Assembly (NCBI RefSeq): GCF_026151205.1
Contig: NC_087077.1
Location: forward strand, 17,468,475-17,532,474
Origin: Bolinopsis microptera
Lineage: Eukaryota > Ctenophora > Tentaculata > Lobata > Bolinopsidae
Reading direction: 5' to 3'
DNA: 64,000 bases
In this document: positions 1 to 10,665 of the stretch, in pieces
How the letters are laid out: each line of letters opens with the position of its first letter
How positions within the stretch are numbered: the stretch's first letter is position 1
The notes under the pieces: generated by a model
Database searches by the model: none
Told to the model about the DNA's origin: nothing
Seen by the model: only the letters and a program-made list of their open reading frames with translations
Position numbers and translations under genes: made by a program

Positions 1-444
1 ACATTTTTGATTGATGCATTAAGTCAGAAATGGGAGATTTAAGTCAACATACATTATTAATAAGCAAAGAAGACAATTGCATTCCAGAAACTATATTAAT
101 TAACATGGGCATGAGAAATAATGTATAAGCTACAAAATTGTGTCTAAGATGATATGAAAGTTTTTGAAATTATTTTATTCGACAAGTTATTCCCAAATTC
201 AAATATCTAACTACTGAAAACGATAGATTAAAATTAAAGACTCTAGTTATTCATCGTATTTTAAAACAACACTTCAGATGTTCAGATAAAATTTATCATT
301 TTAACACGTGACACAACATCATTAAAGTTATAATATTTAGTGAATATAGTGAAGAGAATGGAATAACTCAGAATAAAGATTTTAATGATTTTAATTCAGC
401 ATGCATTTTCTGGTGACTTGATATAATACTCGATTTCCGAGCTG

Positions 445-1590
445 TTACATACGAACAATCTGGACATTGAAATGGTTCTCTCCCGAGTGAGTCTTGAGTG
501 AACACTCAGTCTTCATATGTACTTTGAGGCATGATTGATAAGCTGTTGCATACGAACAATCTGGACAATTAAATGGTTTCTCTCCCAAGTGAATACTCAT
601 AATATGTACTTTGAGGTATGATTTCCGAACTGCAGCATACAAACATTCTGGACATTTAAATGGTTTCTCTCCAGAGTGAGTCTTCAGATGATTTTTGAGA
701 TCTGATTTCCGAGCTGTTACATACGAACAATCTGGACATTGAAATGGTTTATCTCCCGAGTGAGTCTTCAGATGTACTTTTAGGTTTGATTTCCGAACTG
801 TTGCATATGAACAATCTGGACATTTATATGGTTTCTCTCCAGAGTGAGTCTTCATATGTACTTTGAGGTATGATTTATTAGCTGTTGCAAACAAACAATC
901 TGGACATTTATACGGTTTCTCTCCAGAGTGAGTCTTCATATGTTGTTTTAGGGTTGATTTCCGAACTGTTGCATATGAACAATCTGGACATTTATATGAT
1001 TCCTCTCCGGACTGAATTGTTACATTATATTGGAGAGTAGCACGGATCTTTTCTTCAGGATCACAATTTTCCAGAGGAATGCAACCACTGTCCGATCTAT
1101 TCCTGATTCCAGATCCTAGACTACTAATATTATCAATATCATTTTGAAATTCATCACATTTTGGTATTTTTCGTTTGCCAGAGTTTTCTACGTGATATTT
1201 GATATGTTTAATGAAACTATCCTCCTCCTGAAACTTTTCCCCACAAACTGAGCAGAGAAAGCTACCAGACATGCCATTAATTTCTATCTGCTCCGTTTTT
1301 ACTTCTGATTTAACAACATCACATCTATTTTGAACACAACAACCATCCTGTTCTGTAACGTAACCATTTTCATGAACAGACCCTCCAGTAAATTCACTGA
1401 ACAAACTTTGTTCCTTATCCTTTTCTAGTACTTGTAGGTCAGGCTTATAATGACGTTCCCTGACATGTTCAATAAAATACTTCTCATAGAAAAGTTGTTC
1501 ACCACATGCTGGACACAGAAAACCTCCAGTTTTGTTTCTCAAAACATCTTCTTCAGTCTTTACTTCGCTTTTAATGTGAGGACATGACAT
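445..1590 (-). CDS. C2H2 zinc-finger protein, tandem copy 1
   Basis: Probable DNA-binding nuclear protein of 381 residues, on one open frame beginning MSCPHIKSEVKTEE. Two N-terminal C2H2 units (FLCPACGEQL... and FLCSVCGEKF...) are separated from a C-terminal array by an acidic, low-complexity linker. The array has six readable fingers of the form CPDCSYATVRKS...H...H joined by THSGEKP linkers, the classical Krueppel-type arrangement. The last finger is damaged: after LKVHMKTE a short insertion is present, and one T is missing near 473-477, so the frame leaves the finger and ends in NVQIVRM. Two more copies lie just downstream on the plus coordinate. I see no KRAB, BTB or SCAN domain. The family level is secure; target and function are unknown. 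Confidence 0.8.
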   Translation of the reverse strand: MSCPHIKSEVKTEEDVLRNKTGGFLCPACGEQLFYEKYFIEHVRERHYKPDLQVLEKDKEQSLFSEFTGGSVHENGYVTEQDGCCVQNRCDVVKSEVKTEQIEINGMSGSFLCSVCGEKFQEEDSFIKHIKYHVENSGKRKIPKCDEFQNDIDNISSLGSGIRNRSDSGCIPLENCDPEEKIRATLQYNVTIQSGEESYKCPDCSYATVRKSTLKQHMKTHSGEKPYKCPDCLFATANKSYLKVHMKTHSGEKPYKCPDCSYATVRKSNLKVHLKTHSGDKPFQCPDCSYVTARKSDLKNHLKTHSGEKPFKCPECLYAAVRKSYLKVHIMSIHLGEKPFNCPDCSYATAYQSCLKVHMKTECSLKTHSGENHFNVQIVRM

Positions 1591-2222
1591 CTGAAGATTA
1601 TTGTGGTTAAATTAATAAAAGAATTCAAGAGGAATTTAAAATCAGTATTAATGTTATCATGAATCAGGAGTACCGTGCATCTATTATAAATTTGGTACTA
1701 TACAGTGTTTTACAGGATAAGTTTTTGATGGATGCATTTAGTCAGAAATGGGAGATTTAAGTCAACATACATTATAAATAAGCAAAGAAGACAATTGCAT
1801 TCCAGAAACTATATTAATTAACATGGGCATGAAATAATGTATAATCAAGGTAATATAGTTAATGTTTCTGTAAACTATTTCGTATATAAATTATCATCAA
1901 TTATAGATATTGTTACATATCTATGTATATAATATCCTATTAGGTACATCCAATTAAGGCTACAAAATTGTGTCTAAGATGATATGAAAGTTTTTGACTT
2001 TATTTTATTCGGCAAGTTATTCCCAAATTCAAATATCTAAATACTGAAAAAGATAGATTTAAATTCTAGACTATAGTTATTCATCGTATTTCAAAACAAT
2101 ACTTTAGATATTGAGATAAAATTATTCATTTTAACACGGGACACAACATCATTAAAGTTATACTATTTAGTGAATATATAGTGAAGAGAATGGAATAACT
2201 CAGAATAAAGATTTTAATGATT

Positions 2223-3420
2223 TTAATTAGCATGCATTTTCTGATGTCTTAATAACTTTGATTTTCGAACTGCTGCATACGAACAATTTGGACATTTAAA
2301 TGGTTTCTCTCCGGAGTGAGTCTCCATATGTTCTTTGAGGTGTGATTTCCGAACTGCAGCATACAAACAATCTGGACATTTATATGGTTTCTCTCCAGAG
2401 TGAGTCTTCATATGTACTTTGAGGTATGATTTATTAGCTGTTGCAAACAAACAATTTGGACATTTAAATGATTTCTCTCCCAAGTGAGTCTTTATATCTT
2501 TATATGTACTTTGAGGCATGATTGATAAGCTGTTGCATACGAACAATCTGGACAATTAAATGGTTTCTCTCCCAAGTGAATACTCATAATATGTACTTTG
2601 AGGTATGATTTATTAGCTGTTGCAAACAAACATTCTGGACATTTAAATAGTTTATCTCCAGAGTGAGTCTTCAGATGTACTTTTAGGTTTGATTTCCGAG
2701 CTGCTGCATACAAACAATCTGGACATTTATAAGGTTTCTCTCCAGAGTGAGTCTTCATATGTTGTTTTAGGTTTGATTTCCGAACTGTTGCATATGAACA
2801 ATCTGGACATTTATATGGTTTCTCTCCGGAGTGAATTGTTACGTTATATTGAAGAGTAGCACGAATCTTTTCTTCAGGATCACAATTTTCCAGAGGAATG
2901 CAACCACTGTCCGATCTATTCCTGATTCCAGATCCTAGACTAAAACTATCATTTTCATTTTGAAATTCATCACATTTTGATCTTTTTCGTTTGCCAGAGT
3001 TTTCTACGTGATATTTGATATGTTTAATGAAACTATCCTCCTCCTGAAACTTTTCCCCACAAACTGAGCAGAGAAAGCTACCAGACATGCCATTCATTTC
3101 TATCTGCTCCGTTTTTACTTCTGATTTAACAACATCATATCTATTTTGAACACAACAACCATCCTGTTCTGTAACGTAACATTTTCATGAACAGACCCTC
3201 CAGTAAATTCACTGAACAAACTTTGTTCCTTATCCTTTTCTAGTACTTGTAGGTCAGGCTTATAATGACGTTCCCTGACATGTTCAATAAAATATTTCTC
3301 ATAGAAAAGTTGTTCACCACATGCCGGACACAGGAAACCTCCATTTTCGCTTCTTAAATCCTCTTCTTCAGTCTTTACTTCGCTTTTAATGTGAGGACAT
3401 GACATCTGAAGAGAATTCTG
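2223..3420 (-). pseudogene. C2H2 zinc-finger gene, tandem copy 2, frameshifted twice
   Basis: Near-identical second copy of the gene at 445-1590, starting with the same MSCPHIKSEVKTEEE at 3405. Three open pieces (3405-3115, 3097-2492, 2555-2223) together cover the N-terminal fingers and the finger array. Break 1: one C is missing at about 3180 compared with copy 1 (gtaacgtaac-att versus gtaacgtaacc-att), which destroys the frame before the second N-terminal finger. Break 2: an 8-bp tandem duplication of CTTTATAT at 2490-2505. Downstream of break 2 the frame contains three good fingers and ends RHQKMHAN, probably the ancestral C-terminus that copy 1 has lost. The breaks could be assembly errors, but both are indels away from long homopolymers. 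Confidence 0.75.
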
Positions 3421-3935
3421 GATAAGAGTATGATTATGAATCGCTTGCTAAATTTTGTTATTTGAAAATTCGATTAATTATCATAAACAAAAATCAAGCG
3501 TTACATTTCAGCCATGCTAAGTTACATTGAAATTATTTTGATATAAAACTTATTATGTATAGGCTATGGTATTCAGTATTGCAATATATGTTGCGCTATT
3601 ATATGTGTTATATGGCCAGATGTATAATGATGACTAAAACTAGAAAAATAAACTTGAATATATAACAGATCGATTGGGAATCGGGTTTTGGTTCCCCGAT
3701 AAATGTTTACTCGAAAAATAATTGAATTACAGAGAATATTTATGATAAATATTAATACCAGTAAGACATACCAAAATATCCAAAAATCAAATGAACAAAA
3801 AAACAAAGTACTATAGATAACCAATGCACTGAATGTTACACCTTGGTGACAGTAACGTTCTTATTCACACTTAAAATCCTGTTACAAGCTAATGTTGCTT
3901 TTACCGGTCTCGCCTTACCGCTGCCTGCAGGTTTT

Positions 3936-4037
3936 TTAGTCCCGATCGAACATGCGGCCTTTAAGAGCATACCCTGATTTCCAAATCTCTTTGAGTACTT
4001 CTTCTGTCATGTCGTGTGCATCCTTGTAGTAATTCAG
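3936..4037 (-). CDS. Possible orphan terminal exon
   Basis: On the minus strand a good acceptor (TGTTGGTTCAG) is followed by 33 codons, LNYYKDAHDMTEEVLKEIWK... ending GRMFDRD and then TAA. The peptide is amphipathic and compositionally protein-like, unlike the surrounding DNA. I do not recognise the family and found no partner exon upstream before 4464. It may be the last exon of a gene whose other exons I cannot see, a relic left by the zinc-finger duplications, or chance. Confidence 0.3.
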   Translation of the reverse strand: MNYYKDAHDMTEEVLKEIWKSGYALKGRMFDRD

Positions 4038-4463
4038 CTGAACCAACACATATCATGATCCACATTAACATTAGGGCCGTCAAGAATGATAATATTTAGG
4101 AAATGACAATGGTAAAATGAGTGAGAAGGACTGTATAATATCCAATTTCAAGCCCAGTCCCGATTAATCAACAATTAGCGCGCGCCGCGTAAAATTCAGT
4201 CGATGATGACGATTATGACTTTGCATGAGTACACGGGACTGTTCGGAGTGTTGTCAAAATTTGCTTTATCGAAGCCGCGCATTCGCGTTTGAATGCTAAC
4301 TTAGTGTCATCGATCCTACCAATTATAATTCCCGATTACGTGAAGCCAAACGATTACTATTTTAAATAGGATCGGAACGAGTAACGGATAAATTATCATT
4401 CAAGATACTATAGCTGGGTTCAACTATAATCGTTAGAAATACAACGAACAGACAAAGTGTTGG

Positions 4464-5320
4464 CTACCTCGTGAAACTGATCTGGTTACAATCTAGACAT
4501 TTAAATGTTGTCTCCCCAGTGTCAATCTTACCAATCTTCAGACGAACATTAAAACGTGCTTTCTTAGCAGACTCATATAAACAATCTGGACATTCTGGAC
4601 ATTTAACCCCCATGTGATTCTTGAGATGATTTTCGATGTGAACGGTACGAATATTTAGACGGTTTTCCACCGTTGTAAAAACTGACAGATTCGTATATAC
4701 TATATATATACTATATACCCTATAGTATTACCATCACTTTCGTTTTGAAGTTCACTACAGGGCAGTGACCGAGCCTGGCCATTTTCCAACGGTTTGTCGA
4801 CTATTGTCCCATATTGTCAAACTTGTCATATCTCGTCATTCATTGTCATATGTTGTCTTATATTGTCATATATGGTCAAATCTTGTCGTATATTGTCATA
4901 TATTGTCATATATACTGTCACATATTGTCAAATTTTGCCGTAAAATTGTCATGACATTGGGCACTCTCGGTTCCTGCCCATTACATCTTGATGTTTTAGT
5001 TTTCACGTGATACGCTTAATAATATTATCGTCTTCCAGAAACCTTTCCCCACAAACTGAGCAGAGAAAACCTTCATTCACTCCAATTTCTATCTACTCAG
5101 TTTTTACTTCTGAATTAAGGACAGCACATTTATTTCCGACACAACAACCATTTTGTTCTGTAACATGCGTTTTAGATTTATAATGACGTTCCCTGACATG
5201 TTCAATAAAATACTCCTCGTAGAAAAGTTGTTCGCCTCATGCTGGACACAGAAAATCTCTCCCTTTTCAAATCCGCTCCTTCAGTCTGTACTTCGCTTTT
5301 TGATGGAGAACATGATATTA
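4464..5320 (-). pseudogene. C2H2 zinc-finger gene, tandem copy 3, decayed
   Basis: Remnant of a third copy. Positions 5017-5320 align by eye with the N-terminal part of copies 1 and 2: the same stretches around the FLCPACGEQL finger, the Lys/Glu-rich linker and the second finger, with many substitutions and an in-frame stop in the first finger. Positions 4464-4670 keep one recognisable finger-like unit (CPDCLYESAKKARF) and part of a second (FKCLDCNQ). The two parts are separated by a TTGTCATA-type simple repeat at about 4800-4935. No continuous frame survives. Confidence 0.65.
4800..4935. repeat. Simple repeat, (TTGTCATA)n-like
   Basis: About 15 imperfect repeats of TTGTCATA/TTGTCGTA. The small plus-strand open frame across it is a by-product of the repeat. 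Confidence 0.8.
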
Positions 5321-5375
5321 TATCTGGGAAGTATTTTGAATAGCATTATTGGGGATTAGGCGTGCTTCGTGACTG

Positions 5376-5640
5376 TTGAGAATATTTGGAATAAATTGCA
5401 CTAAATTAAAATATTTGCACACCGCCTATTATTACGATGGCCCAATCATGGAGTTAGGAGTGGTGGAAACTTATGTGGAGAGCCTTCGATCTGATACAGG
5501 AATGAATTATATCGGAGAATTTGGAGGACTTATGGCGGATAGGTTGCTATGGAGACAGCGCATCAATACTTGGACGCTGAAGCCGCCTTAATTATAGGTC
5601 AAGTGGGGACTGGGGTGAATAAAAGAAAAAAAATCTAAAA
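5376..5640 (+). other. Weak open frame followed by AATAAA and A-run
   Basis: A 71-residue frame ends ADRLLWRQRINTWTLKPP, faintly like the last residues of LINE polymerases (a basic Arg/Trp tail). AATAAA and an A8 run follow at 5617-5635. It may be a truncated LINE or retrocopy 3' end. The flanking 5640-6046 is otherwise featureless. Confidence 0.25.
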
Positions 5641-6046
5641 TTTTACTCAATTCCTAATGCGAAAATAAATATACAAATTGAAGTACATTATTAATACCAA
5701 GAGCAAAGATTAACAGCAGATACATTATCACAACACCGAAGTATTTAACTACATTAACGAAATATGATATGCATTTATATACATCGAATATCGAATACTG
5801 GTGCTTGATAACATTTAAACATTATAGCGTAATGAGGAGGTTACAATCATGCGATGCAAATGTTATCATAAAATTAGAAATTGCTACCCGGACGTCAATT
5901 TTAAAACACAAAAACGTAGCTCTCAGCCATAGGCATTCACAAAATGTTGTAGACCGATGCCAACTCAATATAAGCATGTCGACTGTCGAGTGTCTCACAA
6001 TCTCACCATTACAAGACATGGAGTTTCAAATTACACAGAGGAACAT

Positions 6047-7135
6047 TCAAAAGAACTGGACAAGTGCAGAAGTAGACCCATCCCTCCAGACTGGGGGAGC
6101 AGTGGTGATCCTCGCGCGGCACATAGGACACGTGGGGTGTCTGTCAAACCACGAGGTTATACACTCGTCACAGAATACGTGCTTACAGTGCAACATTATA
6201 GGCTCATCCAGGTCCTCCTGACAGATGGGACACTGAGTGTCCGACAGCACGGACTTGTCCACCAGGCTGCCGTAGTACTGATCCCTGAAGAAGAAACGGA
6301 CCACTGCCCATAGTTCTGACATCTTGGAAAACACTTGGAATAACTTGATGCTGACATAAATACCACAGAGGAGGAGGCCCATGATAAGGCCCTGGTTATC
6401 TTCCATGAAAAATGAGATCCACCGTGGAAAGGGCAGGAGAACTCGATAAAAATGGGATAAATTCTCCAGTAACATGTACCATTTACCACGTGACTTGTAC
6501 GGGACAAGACATCTCCACTGTATGATACAAATACACTTAACGAACATCACCCCGAACCTAACCATGAAATCAGTTATACCCACCGCCCACAACACATCCC
6601 ACACCGTGTTCTCTAGCTCAGGAGGCATGAAATACAGACACCGATACAGTCTTTCACTGTAAAACACGTAGTAAACAATGTGGACGTTCAGGGCCAGGAA
6701 CAACATGTTTGCCACGACGGTGGAGACGTGACGTCTGTCTCGGAGTGAGACGTGCCTCCGTATAGTTTTATTAAAGTGTAGGAACGCCAGGAAAAGTCCG
6801 ATAAGTACGAAAATCCCAGTTCTGTGTTCCCAGACCCATCTCAACAACATCAGCACAACAAACGGGAGGACCTTCTTAGCGAGACTCAAACAAGCCGTGA
6901 AGTCCAGATACCCAGGAGAGTTGTTGTTATTGTGTTCCCTGTCATCCTCCTCATCACCCATGTTAACAGTGGCCGTGTTTTGGGAGGAGCTGTTGTTTTC
7001 ATTGTTCTGTATCAGGGCTGACGGCACGTATTCTCGGAGGACGTTGCGGAGTGGCTCGCTAAGAGAGGATTCTAGTAGATCCCGCTGGGGAGACCAGGAT
7101 GCTGAGCGTGTGTGCGTCATTCTGTAGTGGGTCAT
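6047..7135 (-). CDS. RNFT1: RNFT-type RING finger, multi-pass membrane E3 ubiquitin ligase
   Basis: A 362-residue protein on a single intronless frame. The C-terminus carries a C3HC4 RING (CPICQEDLDEPIMLHCKHVF... CPMC) followed by a short tail. The centre has several hydrophobic segments (LLRWVWEHRTGIFVLIGLFL, ANMLFLALNVHIVYYVF, GVMFVKCICIIQW, GLIMGLLLCGIYVSI), matching the topology of the RNFT1/RNFT2 family, ER-membrane E3 ligases linked to ER stress. The N-terminus is hydrophilic (about 95 residues). The first ATG (7135) lies in, and is identical to, the ATG of the 32-bp minisatellite unit immediately upstream. The second ATG, five codons later (MTHTRSASW), may be the original start. The lack of introns beside intron-rich neighbours leaves open a retrocopy, but the frame is intact. 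Confidence 0.85.
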   Translation of the reverse strand: MTHYRMTHTRSASWSPQRDLLESSLSEPLRNVLREYVPSALIQNNENNSSSQNTATVNMGDEEDDREHNNNNSPGYLDFTACLSLAKKVLPFVVLMLLRWVWEHRTGIFVLIGLFLAFLHFNKTIRRHVSLRDRRHVSTVVANMLFLALNVHIVYYVFYSERLYRCLYFMPPELENTVWDVLWAVGITDFMVRFGVMFVKCICIIQWRCLVPYKSRGKWYMLLENLSHFYRVLLPFPRWISFFMEDNQGLIMGLLLCGIYVSIKLFQVFSKMSELWAVVRFFFRDQYYGSLVDKSVLSDTQCPICQEDLDEPIMLHCKHVFCDECITSWFDRHPTCPMCRARITTAPPVWRDGSTSALVQFF

Positions 7136-7136
7136 G

Positions 7137-8020
7137 CGCTAAAATAGTGTTAGAATTAGTGGGTCATGCGCGAAAATAGTGTTAGAATTAGTGGGTCATG
7201 CGCTAAAATAGTGTTAGAATTAGCGGGTCATGTGCTAAAATAGTGTTAGAATTAGTGGGTCATGCGCTAAAATAGTGTTAGAATTAGTGGGTCATGCGCT
7301 AAAATAGTGTTAGAATTAGTGGGTCATGCGCTAAAATAGTGTTAGAATTAGCGGGTCATGTGCTAAAATAGTGTTAGAATTAGTGGGTCATGCGCTAAAA
7401 TAGTGTTAGAATTAGTGGGTCATGTGCTAAAATAGTGTTAGAATTAGTGGGTCATGCGCTAAAATAGTGTTAGAATTAGCGGGTCATGTGCTAAAATAGT
7501 GTTAGAATTAGTGGGTCAAGCGCTAAAATAGTGTTAGAATTAGTGGGTCATGTGCTAAAATAGTGTTAGAATTAGTGGGTCATGTGCTAAAATAGTGTTA
7601 GAATTAGTGGGTCATGTGCTAAAATAGTGTTAGAATTAGTGGTTCGTGCGCTAAAATAGTGTTAGAATTAGTGGGTCATGCGCTAAAATAGTGTTAGAAT
7701 TAGTGGGTCATGTGCTAAAATAGTGTTAGAATTAGTGGGGACATGTGCGAAAATATTGTTGAATTAGTGGGACATGTGCTAAACTAGTGTTAGAATTAGT
7801 GGGTCATGTGCTAAAATGGTGTTAGAATAAGTGGGTCATGCGCTAAAATAATGTTAGAATTAGTGTGTCATATGCTAAAATGGTGTTAGAATTAGTGATT
7901 CATGCGCTAAAATAGTGTTAGAATTAATGGGACATGTGCTAAAATAGTGTCAGAATTAGTGGGACTGGGGACATGTGCTAAAATAGTGTTAGAATTAGCG
8001 GGACATGCGTTAAATAATTG
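7137..8020. repeat. 32-bp minisatellite, about 27 units, at the RNFT start codon
   Basis: Units contain GTGTTAGAATTAGTGGGTCA followed by TGCGCTAAAATA. The main variation is gcgct/gtgct. Units near the gene are nearly uniform, and those from about 7740 onwards are increasingly diverged and end in a G-rich run (8031-8056). On the gene's strand each intact unit reads ATG ACC CAC TAA, that is, a three-codon open frame. Confidence 0.95.
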
Positions 8021-8056
8021 TCCGAATTATTGGGGAGGGGGGGGGGTGGGGTTGTG

Positions 8057-8489
8057 GTGAGAGTGCCATTGCTATTTCCCCAAATTGACTTAGGGATTTC
8101 TCCATGCAATTCTTTAATACATTTAATCATCTATCATTAAATTGGAATAATGTAACTGAAATATCAAATAATTGAGGAGATTTTAGTTATGGGACATGTC
8201 AACAGAGAGCAGAAGTTCTCCCGGCTAAGAAAACACAGTAAACGGTGTTTTCGAGTTGACAAAAAACAGCTCTTCTTACGGACTACTACTCTCTATGGAT
8301 AAGCTGATAGTTCTCACTGAAATGTATCTCTCTGTGTATGAAGTAATGTACAAGAATTGAGACAATATTATATGCGCAAACGATACCTACTACCTAGACG
8401 AATTTTGATTGAAATAATAAATTTTGTAATTTTAAAGATAAATTTTAAAGTTTTATTTAACCTTATAAACATATATAAAAGATATTGAC
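8057..8489. other. Non-coding flank; 3' side of F-box/LRR copy A
   Basis: AT-rich with no exon visible. From about 8300 it matches 10360-10500 by eye and forms the 3' flank carried along in the F-box/LRR duplication. Confidence 0.6.
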
Positions 8490-10290
8490 TTAAGGGCCAT
8501 AAAAACCAGGCAACTTAACGTCATAAACATTATTATCTTTATTAATATAATCACTACTGGAGACGCAAACATCCTCATAAAAGTCACAACAAAAAGATTC
8601 GTCTCCAAAAAAGAGAACAAACTTAGGAGCCAGTTTGTTATAGTATGAACGAGATAAAGAAACCTCAGTCTGCAATGGATTGTCACTCTGGAGTAGATCG
8701 TCAAGCTGGCATGCACAGCGTTGGCCAATCAGCAAAGAAGGTTCAGTCACAATACATGACAGTGTGTGTAACATAGAAAGGTTAACAACTCGTATCCTTA
8801 TCAAATCCTTTCTCGATATAGAATGGCATTTCATTGCTACTTCTTCTATAAGGTTTCTTTTTCTCGGACTCGAGGAATATCTCCAATGCCATAAGTTTGC
8901 CCTTATATAAAGGTATTTGAATTTCGGGCTAGCATTGCCAATAAACGACACAATGTCATCTGCACTCAATTCTATACCACTGTTTTCCATTTCGATTGAC
9001 AAATACTCTAGCTCCTTCAAATGAGGCAAGACCTTAAAAACAATGCATTTGAAGTTGGCAACAATATCGATACTGTGGTTTCTATAGCCATAACTTAAAT
9101 CATCAAGACAGATTCGTTTTAAAACTGAAAGTTTCTTCAGATTCACTAGATGTTGTGCGGGCACTCTGCAATTCGATAGATTCAATTCTTCTAACAAGGG
9201 ACAATTGTCTGATAGAACTCTGATTACATCCACACCTTCAGTGGTGAGGTATCGATTATATGAAAGATCTAGAACTCTGAGGTTGGGCATCAACTTTAGA
9301 ACAGCTGCTAGCTGACGAATGTAGAGGGAGGGAGATGGAATTTTAGCTTTTTGAAAAACAGAACACGTGTTGCAGCCTGCAAGGAATATTTTCATCTTTT
9401 CCAGTTTGGGTAAGGAATCAGTTGCTACATTGAGGCATTGAATATTTGTTCTTGAGATATTCAAATACTCTAAAGTACCAGAAAATTCTCTTAAAACAAA
9501 CTCTAAAACACATGGTTGCAATTTCATAAAATCTTTACAGGAAAATGAAGTCAAAGGGTTGCATGTTGACAGGATCTTTGGAATACACGATCCATCGACC
9601 TCATACTCAAAGTGACCGTTTGATATCATTTCATTGTCGTGTGTTATACTAAGGTAATTGAGCTTTGTGCAAATATTTGAGAATACTTTCTAAGTTTTCA
9701 TTGATTGAAACAAATGATATGCTCAAAGCTAAACTTTCCAGATTAGGGCAAATTTTCTCTCCAATAACCTTTGACAGATTTCCATGGTCTATGGACATGA
9801 AATGGTTAGAAAGGTCCAACTCTTTGAGATTCGGTAGCATGTCCCCCAATATGGCCATGTTATCAGGTGTCAAACCATCAATGTCAGTCAATCTTAAACA
9901 AGTCAGGCTTCCACAATTGATGGATAGAATCGACATTACTTCCTTCATTGAGCTATTTGATCTTCCACAAATGTAACTTGAACTACAAGAAAATTCGTTG
10001 ATCCTCGATATTATAGATAAGCAAACATTGTACCACCTTCGACAAACCCGACTAAGCCCAAAAATGTCAATGATGCCAAATTCATGAGATAAGATGTGCT
10101 CCAGACGATCATCATTTAACAAATGAATGGTAGGAAGTGAGGCATCTTCTGCAGCAATTTCAACATTATCAAACATTGGATGGTGGTAATTGTGAGGATT
10201 GCTGGCTGAAAGATGCCGTTTTTTGGTAACGAGTTGGTGGTCAGCTGGACTGTTTGGAGGTCTCTTCTTTTCTACTTCCGACTTCTCCAT
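8490..10290 (-). pseudogene. F-box/LRR protein gene, copy A, one-base frameshift
   Basis: Substrate-adaptor type protein of SCF ubiquitin ligases, judged by an F-box near residues 55-95 (TIHLLNDDRLEHILSHEFGI ... VCRRWYNVC) followed by leucine-rich repeats (LRVLDLSYNRYLTTEGVDVI, LEELNLSNCRVPAQHL). The gene reads 10290 to 9649 (ending HKAQLP, stop) and continues in another frame 9629 to 8490. At 9671-9673 copy A has AAA where copy B has AA. Removing that base restores the frame seen in copy B. Copy A is therefore a recent pseudogene, or else a sequencing error. Otherwise very similar to copy B. N-terminus: MEKSEVEKKRPPN. Confidence 0.75.
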
Positions 10291-10665
10291 TTTCTTGAAA
10301 AATAATAATATAATCAGAATAAATACCTTTTGAAAAGAACTATCATTTACTCCAGTTAATCTTACTGAAATGTATTTCTCTGTGTATGAGCTTATGTAGA
10401 AAAATTGGGGAAATATTATGTACTTAAACGATATCTAGACGAATTTCGATTGAAATAATAAATTTTGTAATTTTAAAGATTAATGTAATTTGAATTTTAT
10501 TTAACGTTAAGAACAATAAACATATTAAAGATATTGTAACTAATAGTAATGTAGGAATTAAAGACCTGACATAAAATGTGCAAGCGTAAAATTTAAAACA
10601 TATGAAATAATTCACCACGATAAAAAGCTGTTATATATAATATCATGAAGATGATGAAAGATAAT

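Larger units (their letters stand above)
1..3420. repeat. Tandem segmental duplication of the zinc-finger locus (about 1.7-kb unit)
   Basis: The sequence 5-110 (downstream of copy 1) recurs nearly unchanged at about 1721-1830 (downstream of copy 2). Homology continues through the 3' flank and the gene. Copy 2 carries an extra AT-rich stretch of roughly 115 bp at about 1846-1960 that copy 1 lacks. The unit therefore includes gene plus 3' flank, indicating DNA-level tandem duplication and not retrocopying. Confidence 0.75.

Noticed and set aside
7137-8020. CRISPR-like array
   Set aside because: Units are contiguous 32-bp repeats without unique spacers and lie in animal DNA; it is a minisatellite.
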